Origin: Corylus avellana
Lineage: Eukaryota; Streptophyta; Magnoliopsida; Fagales; Betulaceae
Length of the DNA stretch: 64,000 bases
NCBI RefSeq assembly: GCF_901000735.1
Contig: NC_081541.1
Coordinates: 40,765,021-40,829,020, forward strand
Direction of reading: 5' to 3'
Shown: positions 1 to 11,419 of the stretch, in pieces
How the letters are laid out: the number at the start of each line of letters is the position of its first letter
Numbering within the stretch: the stretch's first letter is position 1
The notes under the pieces: model-generated
What the model was told of the DNA's origin: nothing
What the model saw: only the letters and a program-made list of their open reading frames with translations
Databases searched by the model: none
Translations under genes and position numbers: made by a program

Positions 1-934
1 ATTCTTCTGATTATATCATGTTGGTGCTAATTTATGTGGATAACATACGCATTGTGAATTACTCACTACCCTTCACCGTGACTTTGTTGTGAAAGATTTG
101 GGCACATTAAATATTTTTCTAGGAAAAAGAAGTGTTGCCTTGCTATAGGGGGGTTATCTTATCCCAACAAAGATATATCTTGGATCTACTTAAGCGTACT
201 AAGATGATTGGTTCTGCTCACCTTTCTGCATTTGAGGGTGATTTATTCTCTAATCCCACATTATTCAAAAGCACCATTGGGGCTTTATAGTACTTATGCA
301 TCACATGGCCAGAAATTTCCTTTTTTTGTCAATAAACTCTCCCATTTTATGCACAAACCCACATACTCCATTGGCAATTTGTTAAGTCTTATTGTGCTAA
401 CTCAAGCAAACCATCTAGCATGGTCTTTGGTTCTAAAAGGCATCCATATCGTGTATTCAAACTTTTTCTAATGTTGACTAGATGGGTAGTCATGATGATC
501 ATCTCTTTACTGGGGGGCTATTGTATCTTTCTTGGCAAAAATCTTATTTCTTGGAGCTGTTGCAAACAAAAAACTATCGCCAGGTCAAGTATAGAGGCTA
601 AGTACAAAGCATTAACAAATACAAATGCGGAGTTATCTTAGCTCACATTGATCCAAAATTGGTTTACAATTTTCTCAGCCTCCAAAGTTATGTTGTGACA
701 ATATTGAAGCCACATATTTGTCCTCCAACCCAGTCTTCCACGCAAGAACCAAACATGTCAAGATTGACTTCCATTTCGTCTGAGACATGGTGGCCAAGAA
801 ATCCTATCCATCAAATTTATCTCTAGCAAAGATCAACTTGCGGACATCTTCACAAAGCCACTCTTATCCTCACAGTTGGGCCTCTTTCGTGATAAGCTAA
901 ACTTTATCCCTATATCGTTCAACTTGAGAGGGCG
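1..934 (+). pseudogene. Decayed Ty1/copia pol (end of RT plus RNase H)
   Basis: Read across several frames, the segment gives a copia reverse-transcriptase tail and RNase H. A YVDN near base 35 stands where YVDD is normal. A frame at 420-641 contains ISWSCCKQKTIARSSIEAKY, the RNase H motif of plant copia elements. The usual C-terminal stretch (SSKDQLADIFTKPL) follows near 825-870. Stops and frameshifts interrupt it throughout, and its 5' part lies outside the window. It ends at a purine-rich tract (TTGAGAGGGCG) directly before an LTR start, so this is the 3' part of one element. It is not functional. Confidence 0.85.
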
Positions 935-1195
935 TGTTAGAGATATGATCTCCACAACAACTCATCTCACTCATGATAAGATCAATTCAAGTTCAAACAT
1001 TCAAGATACACCATCTGATAAGGATATCAATCAATCCAGTTAAAACAGTAGATAACATTTTGTTCATGTACAAACATAGAAATTGTATTCATCTATGTCT
1101 TGTGTAACTGATTAGTTTATAAATAAAAAAGGCCTTAACCATGATTTTGTAAGACATCACATATTCATAACTCTTATATTTCTTGACTGATTGGG
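935..1195 (+). mobile_element. 3' LTR of the truncated copia element
   Basis: It begins TGTTAGAGATATGATC right after the polypurine tract of the pol remnant, as copia LTRs do. It contains an AAATAAAAAA polyadenylation-like stretch near 1123. The right boundary is uncertain because no clear CA end or target duplication was found. Confidence 0.55.
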
Positions 1196-2035
1196 TGTTT
1201 TCTTTTGGTTGATATTGATTTACAAGGTTCCACGCTGATTACTATCGAGAAGGTAGTCGAACTAAAGTAGATTTCTAGAATAAATTGTGGTTTGGTAGAA
1301 TAGAAAATTTTTAGCAAATTTTGATTTGTTATTCCCTTTGGCCAAATTTGGAAGAGTTTTGGAATTGGGATGATTGGGTTTCAAATTTTAGGTATTTTGA
1401 TTGATTCTATGTGGTAACCGATTTTGAACCTTTTGGTTTGGGTTCTTTTTGTGGCTGATCGAATTTGGTTTAGGTTGTGAAGTTTTGGTTGATGTTTGGT
1501 TGAATGGAAGAAAAATCAATGGGTGTTTGATGTTTGGATGAAGGGTGAATTTGATGGGGTTTTTAGATTTTTTTTTTTTTTTTTTTTGAGAAATTTTTTG
1601 AAGAATTGATTGGGATTTTTTGTTGGTTGTTGGCCTCTAGAGAAAAGGAGTATTGGTACTATAATTTTATATAAATAATTGTACAATATAATTTAAGCTA
1701 TATATATGGGTTAAACTCATTCTTTATTAAGTGGTAAGAAAATAAAACATAAAATGTTGGATCATGGAATTAAATTGGAAATTTGAACAAATGATATTTT
1801 ATTACCTGAACTTGGACAAAGGATGTTATTTGGACATTGGATACTAGACAATGGACAATTTTACTTAGATATTAGACAATGGAAAATTTTACCTGGACAT
1901 CGGACAAAGAACATTCTCACCTAGAGTGGGAGCAATGCTAAACACTACACCTTTAATTTTACCTAGACATTAGTTAATAAGAGTTTTCATTAACACTGGA
2001 TGAGATTTTTTTGGAGGTGTGGTGGATTAATGGTT
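1196..2035. other. Non-coding AT-rich stretch
   Basis: No gene is supported. It has a long T run near 1568-1587. At about 1800-1920 there are several imperfect repeats of a TTGGACAATGGA-like unit, whose reverse complement (TTTGTCCA/TCCAGGTAAAA) recurs near 9780-10090. This suggests a dispersed repeat shared by both places. Confidence 0.4.
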
Positions 2036-2379
2036 TGGTTGAAATAAATCATTTGCCCGAGCATATAACATTTTCTTTCGTCATGAATTTATGCTTCTGA
2101 GAAAAAAAAGAGTTGATCAATCCTCAAGTGTCTGGCCACACTTAGTTCTATTAAACATTAATTGTTCCACATGGCATAAATAAAATCTTAAGCATGTGTA
2201 TATAAAGTTTTGGACATTCGCCTCTTGCAAACCGGTTTTCAAGCGTAAGTTCTACCTGAGGTTTGTACCTTGGGTAAAATTCACACTTTGAAAAGGCTTG
2301 CAAGGGGATGGTGTCTAAGACCTTATATACACATGTTTAAGATTGTGATGCAGGTGAAGACCGATATTAGTGTTGATTT

Positions 2380-2769
2380 ATTTTATTTATGTATGTGTTT
2401 TAGTTTTCCTTTTCTATTAGGATTGGGTTTCTGTTTTTCCAATTATGCATGTGTGTTTTAGTTTTCCTTTTCAATAAGGATTAGGTTTTTCCTTTTTCAT
2501 TAAGGATTAGGTTTTTTCTTTTCCATTTAGGATTTGTTTAGTTTTTTCCCTTTTCCTTGTTAAATTAGAAGTGTATCTTAGTCTATATAAGGGATACACA
2601 CTCAATGAAACAATTCAGTTTTGAAGTATCAATAAAATTTTGGTCTTTTAAAGTTATTCTATGTTTGCTTCTTTGGGGCGAGTATGGTCTTTCGCTTTCC
2701 TATTCGTTATATTCTCTCTTCTTGAGTTCCCTTTATAGTCTTCATTCTTAACTTCTGATGTTATCATAC
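2380..2769 (+). mobile_element. Putative LTR of the Ty3/gypsy element
   Basis: The stretch has promoter and terminator signals of a plant LTR: TCTATATAAGGGATAC (TATA box) near 2580, then AATAAAATT near 2631. Before the TATA box there are about three imperfect repeats of ATTAGGATTAGGTTTTTCC. Shortly after comes CGCTATCAGAAC (about 2770), a decayed match to an initiator-Met primer-binding site. The decayed gypsy pol follows once the intervening copia element is removed, so this is probably its 5' LTR. The start is not defined. Confidence 0.45.
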
Positions 2770-2822
2770 GCTATCAGAACAATCCTGGAGGAAGCAAAAG
2801 AGGATAGTGTAATGTACACCTT

Positions 2823-2888
2823 TGTTAGATGAGCATATTAGGGTTAATATATTATATGGGGTATTTTGGTCTTTGTACTCGATGTTAC

Positions 2889-2944
<56 letters not shown>

Positions 2945-3027
2945 GTATGAGAGGAGAAGGCTACGTGAAAAAACAACAGAGCCTCTTCTTTCTTCTCTTT
3001 ACATGCAAACCCTAAATCCCTCTAACA
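2823..3027 (+). repeat. 5' LTR of the deleted copia element
   Basis: 205 bp, TGTTAGA...TCTAACA. It carries an expanded TA dinucleotide run at about 2890-2941, which explains its extra length over the 171-bp 3' LTR. Confidence 0.92.
2890..2941. repeat. (TA)n microsatellite inside the 5' LTR
   Basis: About 26 uninterrupted TA units. The matching place in the 3' LTR (about 4870-4890) has roughly ten, so the run changed length after insertion. Confidence 0.95.
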
Positions 3028-3040
3028 TGGTATCAGAGCC
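3028..3040 (+). promoter_or_regulatory. Primer-binding site (initiator Met tRNA)
   Basis: TGGTATCAGAGCC directly abuts the 5' LTR end. This is the standard minus-strand priming site of plant copia elements. Confidence 0.9.
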
Positions 3041-3070
3041 ATAACTATTGACTGCATCTAACACTCCCCC

Positions 3071-4798
3071 TTGGTAAACAGTGCATCTCTCACCCCGTCT
3101 TCGGATCCACTGGCACCTGCATCTGATTCCTTGCCCATTGCCCTACGGAAAGGTACACGTTCTTGCACTACTAAACATCCTATCAGTCAGTTTGTATCCA
3201 CTAGTTCTTTATCTCCTTCCCATTTTTGCTTTATTTCCCATCTTTCCACTGTTTCCACCCCAAAGACAATGCAGGATGCCTTATCTGACTCTGGTTGGAG
3301 GCAAGCTATGGAATTGGAAATGAAGGCCTTACATCAAAATGGTACGTGGGAACTTGTTCCATTACCCCCTGCTAAGAAGACTGTTGGTTGCAAATGGGTA
3401 TACACGGTTAAGTTTAATCCTGATGGTTCTGTTGAACGGTTGAAAGCTCGTTTGGTTGCTAAGGGTTATACACAGACATATGGTATTGATTATGATGAGA
3501 CGTTTTCTCCAGTTGCCAAAATCTCTTCCGTTCGTATTCTTATTTCTTTGGCTGCTAATCTTAATTGGCCCTTATTTCAGTTGGACGTCAAAAATGCCTT
3601 TTTACATGGGGATTTACATGAGGAAGTTTATATGGAGCAACCACCTGGGTTTGTTGCTCAGGGGGAGTATCGGAGTTGTGTTTGTAAGTTAAAGAAGGCT
3701 TTGTATGGTCTCAAGCAATCTCCACGGGCATGGTTTGGGAAGTTCTCTGAGGCCGTTATGGAGTTTGGTCTTCAGCGTTGTCAGACAGATCATTCAGTAT
3801 TTCACTTGCATACAAATGCAGGCTACATTCTTCTTGTGGTATATGTGGATGACATTGTGATTACAGGGGATGATTCAGGAGGTATCGCTCGATTGAAACT
3901 GTTTTTACAGCAGAAGTTTCATACTAAAGATTTGGGAAAACTCAGATATTTCTTGGGGATTGAAGTTGCTAGATCCCGAAAGGGTATCAATTTATCTCAA
4001 AGAAAATATGCACTTGATTTGTTAGAAGTGACAGGTCTCCTGGGTGCTCGTCCTGTTGACACTCCAATGGATCCTAATCAGAAATTAGTAAAAGATGAAG
4101 GAGAATTATTTGAAGATCCTAGTAGGTATCGTCGTTTGGTTGGAAAGTTGAATTATCTCACTATTACTAGGCCAGACATTTCATATGCAGTTGGTGTTGT
4201 TAGTCAATTCTTGGAGGCTCCTAGAGTTTTACATTGGGAAGCTGTTACTCGTATTATTCGATATTTGAAAGGAGCTCCTGGCCTTGGGATATTGTATAGA
4301 CCGAATGGACACCTCCGGGTAGAAGGGTTTACTGATGCAGATTGGGCAGGTTCCCTCCCAGATAGGCGATCTACTACAGGGTATTGCACATTCTTGGGTG
4401 GTAATCTGGTGACTTGGAAAAGTAAGAAACAAACGGTGGTGGCACGGTCGAGTGCTAAGGCAGAATACAGGGCAATGTCTAATACTGCTAGTGAATTGAC
4501 GTGGTTACAACATTTCCTACAGGAGATCGGATTCACTGCTCCTACACCTATCCCATTATTTTGTGACAATCAAGCCGCTATACATATTGCATCTAACTCT
4601 GTTTTTCATGAAAGAACTAAGCATATTGAGGTCGATTGTCACTTTGTTCGAGATAAGATACTCAGCAGAGATATATCTACACCATTTGTGAAGTCTGGAG
4701 ATCAACTAGCTGATATGTTTACAAAGTCTCTGTGTCGAAAGAAGTTAGAGTTTATTTGTTCCAAGCTGGGCTTATATGATATATATGCTCCAGCTTGA
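3071..4798 (+). CDS. Copia reverse transcriptase / RNase H polyprotein fragment (575 aa)
   Basis: This is a single open frame. The N-terminal ~80 residues match the linker after integrase (PIALRKGTRS..). A complete RT follows, with GCKWVYTVKFNPDG, then KARLVAKGYTQ, and the catalytic YVDD at residues 258-261 followed by IVITG. RNase H follows, with DADWAGSLPDRRSTTGYC, KAEYRAMS and CDNQAAIHIA, and the polyprotein ends LADMFTKSL...LGLYDIYAPA. It stops in the polypurine tract seven bases before the 3' LTR, as is usual. A full copia polyprotein is about 1,300-1,450 residues, so this copy lacks gag, protease and integrase. The listed Met is only the first in-frame ATG; true translation would have started in the lost gag. 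It may still encode active RT but cannot transpose alone. Confidence 0.93.
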   Translation: MVNSASLTPSSDPLAPASDSLPIALRKGTRSCTTKHPISQFVSTSSLSPSHFCFISHLSTVSTPKTMQDALSDSGWRQAMELEMKALHQNGTWELVPLPPAKKTVGCKWVYTVKFNPDGSVERLKARLVAKGYTQTYGIDYDETFSPVAKISSVRILISLAANLNWPLFQLDVKNAFLHGDLHEEVYMEQPPGFVAQGEYRSCVCKLKKALYGLKQSPRAWFGKFSEAVMEFGLQRCQTDHSVFHLHTNAGYILLVVYVDDIVITGDDSGGIARLKLFLQQKFHTKDLGKLRYFLGIEVARSRKGINLSQRKYALDLLEVTGLLGARPVDTPMDPNQKLVKDEGELFEDPSRYRRLVGKLNYLTITRPDISYAVGVVSQFLEAPRVLHWEAVTRIIRYLKGAPGLGILYRPNGHLRVEGFTDADWAGSLPDRRSTTGYCTFLGGNLVTWKSKKQTVVARSSAKAEYRAMSNTASELTWLQHFLQEIGFTAPTPIPLFCDNQAAIHIASNSVFHERTKHIEVDCHFVRDKILSRDISTPFVKSGDQLADMFTKSLCRKKLEFICSKLGLYDIYAPA

Positions 4799-4805
4799 GG
4801 GGGAG
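4796..4805 (+). promoter_or_regulatory. Polypurine tract
   Basis: TGAGGGGGAG lies directly before the TGTTAG start of the 3' LTR. It is the plus-strand primer of reverse transcription. Confidence 0.88.
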
Positions 4806-4976
4806 TGTTAGATGAGCATATTAGGGTTAATATATTATATGGGGTATTTTGGTCTTTGTACTCAATGTTACATTATATATATATATATATGAAGTAAAAG
4901 AGGAGAAGGCTACGTGAAAAAACAACAGAGCCTCTTCTTTCTTCTCTTTACATGCAAACCCTAAATCCCTCTAACA
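4806..4976 (+). repeat. 3' LTR of the deleted copia element
   Basis: 171 bp, TGTTAGATGAG...CTCTAACA. It is the same as the 5' LTR apart from a short TA run and a few substitutions. Confidence 0.92.
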
Positions 4977-7575
4977 CTTGATGCCATGTGAAGAGGGTGC
5001 CAGTGTAGATGATGAAGTGCCAGAAGAGTTACGAGAGGTGTTGACCGAGTTTGCTAATTTGATGCTTGAGAATCTACCCCTTGGTTTGCAACCCATGAGA
5101 GATATTCAACACCACATTGACTTCGTGCTGGGGTCAAGCTTGCCAAATCGACTAGCTTATCGCCTCAACCTGAAGGAATCCGAAGAGTTACAACGCCAAG
5201 TGATAGAGTTATTGGAAAGAGGTTATATCCAAGAGAGCATGAGTCCATATTCAGTTTTGTCTCTTTTAGTTCCGAAGAAGGATGGATTGTGGTGTATGTG
5301 TATCAATAGCAAAGTCATCAATCGAATCATGGTGAAGTGTAGACTCTCGATTCCTTTCTTGGAACGAAATGCTGGATCATTTATCAAGTTCTAAGGTCTT
5401 TCGAAAATTGACCTTAGGAGCGGGTATCACCAAATCAGAATTAGGCCTGGAGATGAGTGGAAAAAAACGTTCAAGATGCATCATAGGTTGTACAAGTGGA
5501 TGGTCATACCTTTTGGACTATCCAACCCGCCCAAACACATTCTTGTGGTTCATGCATCAGGTGTTGCAGTCTTACATGGAGAAGTTCGTTGTTGTTTACT
5601 TTGACGATATCCTCATCTATAGCTCTTGCAAGAGACACAACTAGAGCACCTTAAGGAAATTTTTGAAACACAATGAAATGAGTGTTTATATGTCAATTAG
5701 AAGAAGTGTTCATTTCTTACTACCATTTTTTTTTTTTTTTTTTGTATTTACTGATGGTGTTTAAGTAGATCAGTCTAAGGTGGCAGCAATTATAGAGTGG
5801 TAAACACCCAAGTGTCAACATGATGTCCAAAATTTTCATAGATTGGCGTCATTCTACCGACAGTTCATCCGAAATTTCAGTACATTGATTATACCAATAA
5901 TAGAGTGCTTAAAGGGTCGGACTTTCTAGTGGACTAAAGAAGCCGATGCAAGTTTTCACTTGGTAAAGTAGCAAATGACTGAAGCACCCATTCTTGCTCT
6001 TCTAGACTTCGAGAAGATTTTTGAAGTCAACTATGATGCATTTGACGTTGGCATTGGTGGTGTTCTGAGCCATAAGTACGTTCGATCGCCTTTTTAGTGA
6101 GAAGCTATCGGGGTCTAAAAAGAATTATTCCACCTATGACTTGGAGTTCTACGCCATTGTACAATCTTTGAAGTATTGGCATCATTACCTGGTGCAGAAG
6201 GAATTCATCCTTATCAATAATCACAAGGCCCTCAAGTACATCAATGGCCAACATAACCTTAGCCGTAGACATGTTAAGTGGGTTGCCTACCTTCAGGAGT
6301 TCACTTTTTCCTTAGGGCACCAATCAAGGAGCTTGAATCAAGTTGATGATGCTTTGAGTAGGCGGGTTTTTTACTACTCTGCATACCAGAGTTTTGACAC
6401 CTTCCGAGAGTTGTATATAGAAGATCCTTCATTTGAGAAGATATTTGTTGAGGTCTCTATTGGTAAGAAAAATTATTATATTATTCTTAAAGGTTATATG
6501 TTATGTGGTTTACATATATGCATTCTGATTAGTTCGTTGATGGAGCAGATACTATGAGAGTTGCATGGAGGTCACTTTGGGAGAGAGAAATCTTTGGCCT
6601 TGGTCTCATCAGACTATTATTGGCCCTAGCAAACTAGTGATGTGGCACGTTACATGGAACAATGTTTTATTTTTCAAAGGTCCAAATGAGCCCTCACAAA
6701 TGTTGGTCTGTACACCTCATTCTAGTGCTCGATGGCCCATGGCTCAACGTTAGCATGGATTTTGTATTAGGGTTACCTCGCACTCAGAGGAGCATGGATT
6801 CTATTCTCATGTTGGTGGATTGATTTTCGAAGATGGCCCATTTTGTAGCTTGTCGGAAGAAGATGAATGCCACCCGAATTGCTCTCCTATATTTTTGGGA
6901 AATTAGCTGCATGCACAAGGCATGAGTTTTCAATATCTATTACATCGGATTGAGATACAAAATTCATGAGTCATTTTTGGACGAGTCTGTGGGAAAAGAT
7001 GGAGACCAAGCTTAATTTTAGTAGTGCCTACCACCCCCAATGATTAGACTGAGGTGGTGAATGAGAGCTTGGGAAATCTTTTAAGGAGTTTAGATAGTAG
7101 AAATAAGCAGAAGCAGTGGGACCTAGCTTTATCACAGGCAGAGTTTGCTTACAACCAGTCAAAGAATAGAACGACTTAGTTGAGCACTTTAGAGATCGTG
7201 TATGGACAAAAGCCATTGGGAGTGCTTGTCTTGGCACGCATTCCCCGTATTGGTCGATTGAGTATTAAGGCTGATGAGATGGGAGATTACCTCCAAGGAG
7301 TTCATGACCAGGTTAAGAAAATGATAGAAGATAGCAATGTCATGTATATAGCACGATCCAACAACCATAGGCGCATGGTAACGTTTGAGGTTGATCTGGT
7401 TTAGGTTGTACTCACACGTGATCGTTTCCCCATCGGTGAGTATAGCGAGCTACGAGAGGGGAAGATTTGGCCTTACGAGATTATGTAGAAGATAAATCGT
7501 AATGCACACCGGCCAAGTCTTCTAAGTCATTTAAAGGCCTCCGATGTGTTCAACTTGAAGCAATTTACTTAGGTA
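4977..7575 (+). pseudogene. Decayed Ty3/gypsy pol (RT, RNase H, integrase), chromovirus-like
   Basis: Successive broken frames spell a gypsy pol in order. At 4978-5394 there is LPLGLQPMRDIQHHIDF...ESMSPYSVLSLLVPKKDG, the RT N-terminus. Near 5540-5630 come [20 protein letters not shown] and the catalytic YFDDILIYS. RNase H is at about 6020-6370 (YSTYDLEFYAIVQSLKYWHHY...VDDALSRR). Integrase runs from about 6560 (LHGGHFGRE-like) through 6770-7200 (FVLGLPRTQRSMDSILMLVD; QWDLALSQAEFAYNQS) to a C-terminal SHLKASDVFNLKQF near 7530-7570. The LPPMRDIQH-type wording is typical of plant chromoviruses such as the CRM/Reina group. Many stops and frameshifts kill it. Gag and protease are absent, and a copia element sits immediately upstream. 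No 3' LTR was recognised. Confidence 0.88.
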
Positions 7576-8385
7576 CATTGGCGATATTGTGATAACCATG
7601 CAAGTGATAGTATTATTTTGAGATTGTTATATAACAGGGTTTCAGAGCTATTTTCATACAAACTAGGTATGAGTGAGATATGATCCCTACTAGTTATGAT
7701 TTAAATTGTTGTTTCCATTATCATGTTACGAACTATTTTACTACTCCATAATATGGGATGTGAAGCTGTATACATATATATAGTAAAGAAAAAGCAAAGG
7801 AAAATATGAAATTTTATTATTATGTATTAACTTCTCTAGTTTGAATATAAGTTTATCAAACTCTTTGTGAAAACCATACATAAATAGTTGTTTAGTAAAT
7901 ATTATTTAGAGATTTATTTATTATTATTTTTTTTCGAGATAAAAAGAAGGCTTAAGCTTAAACTTGCTGAGTCGTGCACAAGCACATCTACCTGTAAAAT
8001 TACCATGGTTGAGGAGGAGGAAGATGAAGACCCATACGCATGTTTGCACTACTATTCTTGAGGCTAACAAGAAGCCTCAATTTTCAGAAGAGGATGAATT
8101 ACTATAGCAAATTTTTAGTATTTTGAGCTACTGCATATGACATTTTTTGGAAACTTAGCATAAATGTTGATAATGTTAATGTAAAGAAAATGTTCTACGT
8201 AATTATATAATGTGAAGTTTAAATTAGATGCACTGGTTCATTTATGATTCGAGATGAATTTGTAGTACCAAAAAAGAAAAACAAATAAAAGAAAAATTTT
8301 ATACATGATATTTCCGCTGCAAGTGTTACAATTATGTAGTAGCATCATGTGGGAATTCAGATAATCCCACTTACGGCTTGTATTA
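7576..8385. other. Non-coding AT-rich stretch
   Basis: No gene or clear element is seen here. It may include untranslated sequence of the gypsy element upstream. Confidence 0.4.
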
Positions 8386-8389
8386 AAAG

Positions 8390-9410
8390 TTGGGGCGCTA
8401 CATCATCGCCATCTCGATCCCTGGTCCAGCTAAACAGATGATGATGTAGAGGCCAAACTTAACAGTGTCTGTAAACAAAGTTTACAGGTGAAAGAGGGTG
8501 AGCTTCACTACTCGGTAAGTAAACACAAAACATGAGATAAATCATATATTGAAAACATTTATTGAAAGAAATTCTGTATTGCTAGTCATAATAGATCATG
8601 CAATAAATGAAATGTAATAAACTTGAAGCATAAACTTCAAATCATCTAAGACTTGCAAATCAATTTTGGCTTTGTAAATTAATCAAAGCTTTCCTCCCAC
8701 TTTTCATGAATATTATTTTCTTATGGAACATGTTTACCCATTGGACCATTTTCGCATTTCTTAAACTCATGAGCTCTAACCTGTAACCACAAGAGAGCTG
8801 CCTACAATGGGAATCTTCCCTGATCAATGGATCATGACCGAGCAAAAGACCATTGCCGTGAGTGTACACTCAGGAGAATGACACCCGGCTAATAGCCCAC
8901 ACCTTCATGTAATTATCATTTGATGTGGTGCGTTGTGCTATCCGTAAATCATATACATCATGTAATCCCGTATCGGTCATAAACATCATCATATCATAAT
9001 GGCGTCGAGGGTTAACTTATTAAAACATGATGTGCATGCTCTTTCATAAACATAACATAATTGAGCTCATAATCTTCTGTGCATAACTATGCGTGCACAT
9101 TTTCATAAATCATGGTAATGGCATAAAGTACAATTGCACTTTTAATATATCATGGCACTTTCAAAATTCATAGCATCTTGAAACTTTCATGACATTGTAT
9201 TATAACATTTAAAGTACATGCATCAGTTTATAATATTTTCCGACATTTTTTCTTTTTTTTTTTGAATCATTAGTTGAATAAAAATAATATTTGTACCCTT
9301 GTCGGTACTTTTAAAGATGTTACTTACCTAGTTGCCAACACGTAGAAAAGTGTCCCTTTACCTGGGACCTTGCAAATTATCACATAACCTTGTTTAGAGA
9401 AGTTCTTCAA
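8390..9410 (-). mobile_element. Gypsy-type LTR, antisense copy of an inverted pair
   Basis: Read on the minus strand, the segment aligns in patches with 12570-13620 on the plus strand. The shared patches are the CAGGTAAAGGGACACTTTTC block (near 9350), the TTTAAGAAATGCGAAAATGG and GGCAGCTCTC blocks (near 8720-8810), and the TAGCTGGaCCAgGG/GATGGCGaTGA block (near 8400-8430). The layout resembles the solo LTR at 21546-23774 and the antisense LTR from 34789. No protein is encoded. The boundaries are approximate. Confidence 0.6.
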
Positions 9411-11410
9411 TCTCTATTTTTTTTAGAAATTAAACATTGCCCAGAATTTTATTTACTGGACAGCTAGCTATCCTCCCCCCTTTCTATCTCTCAATTAAAA
9501 GTCCTTAAATTCTACTAGATGCCAATTAAGCTGTCCAATTCAACAATTCTCAAAATAAAAAAGTAAAAATTCCTACATTAAAATTCCTGCACCACACAGG
9601 AATTTGCAAATTTCTGTAATCATCATAAAATTAAATCCAAACTTTATCCTATGACCCAATAGACAAATATCCATTTAAATCAAATAAAAATTTGTCCAGC
9701 TTGAATACGCCACCTAACCCCTTTTTTCGTTTATCACTAAATTTTGTATTCTTTAAGTCCAATTTACATATGATTATTTGTCCAACAACAATAATTGTCA
9801 TTTCCAAATTGTCTGAATAGTGTTGTCCAAGTCCAGGTAAAAATGTCCTTTGTCCATGTTCATGTTCATGTTCATGTTCATGTTCAGGTAAAGATGTCCT
9901 TTGTCCAGATACGTATGTTAAGGTGGAGAAGGATCATCTCCATTTCCTTCGGGTCCTTTTTTTATAAGAGAAGAATGGCCAAAAAAAAAAAAAAGTGAAA
10001 TGACTATTCTACCCTTGTAAAATAAGAGACTGGCTCCTCTCCATTTCCTTTGAAACAGAGAGAATCCGGGTCCTGTTATGGTAAAAATGTCCATTGACCA
10101 ATAGCAATTTATTTACTTGTCCATCCAATCATGCATCATCAACTCGAGAGTTGATATATAAAAGATTAGTCATAGAATCATTAAAGAACAGTAATTAACT
10201 CCCCAGAAAAACTTCTTAACACTATTTTCTCAAGAGAAAATAGTTCACCGAAGCTAGAAAAAATATTTAAATAAACCAATCCATTCACCCTCCATTTGGT
10301 TTATTTAAATAAGCCTATGATTCAAATTGTTTTCCCACACTTTCAGAGTAAGCAAACAGAGAAACCCAAGACAATCCAAAATCTCAATCAAAATCTCGAA
10401 CTCAAAAAGCATTAAGAAACCCAGCATCAAGTTGTAGCAAAATATAGCAAGACTTGAACGAGAATTTAGAATCTTTTCACCGAATTACTCGTAAATTTAA
10501 AAGAAAAAAAAAAAAGAGCATCCAAAAAAAAAAAAAGAGCACTAAAATCATCTAAACCCTCAAAAAAAAAAAAACATGTCCCCCAACCGGTCCAAATAAA
10601 ATTTGCTATTTAACAAAAAGAAAACTTCCAATACCCAAACAAAGAAATTATTTAACCACATCAAAGAAGATCACCACCGAAAATCAAGCCCTTAATCAAT
10701 TTATAGAAAAGCAAAATTTGATATACCAAAAGAGGGGTTTCGGCTTTCTTACAAATTTTTTTGTTCCCAAAATTTACCTGAGTTGGCAAAATTAACAGAT
10801 GGGTATACCAATAATAATCCATTTAATCTTAACCAAAAAGACTCGATCACAACAAACAACATAACTGATCAATGAGAGGAAAGAAAATTAAATGGGTATC
10901 CGGTTCTACTAAATATTTCAACAATTTACTCTAAATCTGCTTTAGTCTTTGAATGGGCATGCAAAGAAGCATCAATTCGCAATTACCCAACACAAGTATT
11001 GTATTCTTTTTCTTAGAGTACTAACAGCAGCTTCCCTTTGATTTTTCCAAAATTTAGGAGACAAAATTACTTTTTGCTTCCCTATGAAAATATATTTCAT
11101 AATAGCTTCCATTAGCTTTCCCTATAACATTAAAATATTATTTATTTACAAAATACAAATTTCTTAACTACCTTTACTTTTTTCACAATCTCCAATTAAA
11201 GACAAAAAGATGAAAGATGAGAGAAGAAAGATAAATGTTTATATTAAAATAATGTATAGGGAACCACTTTGGTTCCCTACACATTGAGAAATATTGTAAC
11301 AATTCTTGATGGTTGGTTAAATGTAGAGAATCTGATGTGAGTAGTGTGGTTTTTTTGAAATTTTCCTTAAACATAGGGAAGTGAATGACATATAGGGTAT
11401 CTGCTGCTAA
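9411..11410. other. Long non-coding AT-rich region with simple repeats
   Basis: No gene is supported. It holds A-rich runs near 10500-10580 and a repeat of the TTTGTCCA/TCCAGGTAAA type (9780-10090). Two CTCTCCATTTCCTTgg-like blocks (9930 and 10035) could be ends of a small transposon. Confidence 0.4.
9855..9887. repeat. Hexanucleotide microsatellite (CATGTT)n
   Basis: Five head-to-tail CATGTT units lie inside a repeated TCCAGGTAAAAATGTCC context. Confidence 0.9.
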
Positions 11411-11419
11411 TGATCTTAT

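Larger units (their letters stand above)
2823..4976 (+). mobile_element. Internally deleted Ty1/copia element with both LTRs
   Basis: Two near-identical LTRs bound the element, and each starts TGTTAGATGAG and ends CCCTCTAACA. A primer-binding site follows the first LTR and a polypurine tract precedes the second. Between them lies only a 575-codon RT/RNase H frame; gag, protease and integrase are missing. Besides the length of a TA repeat, only a few substitutions separate the LTRs, for example CTCGATG versus CTCAATG, so the copy is young. The flanks (ACCTT left, CTTGA right) do not form a clean 5-bp duplication. Confidence 0.92.
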
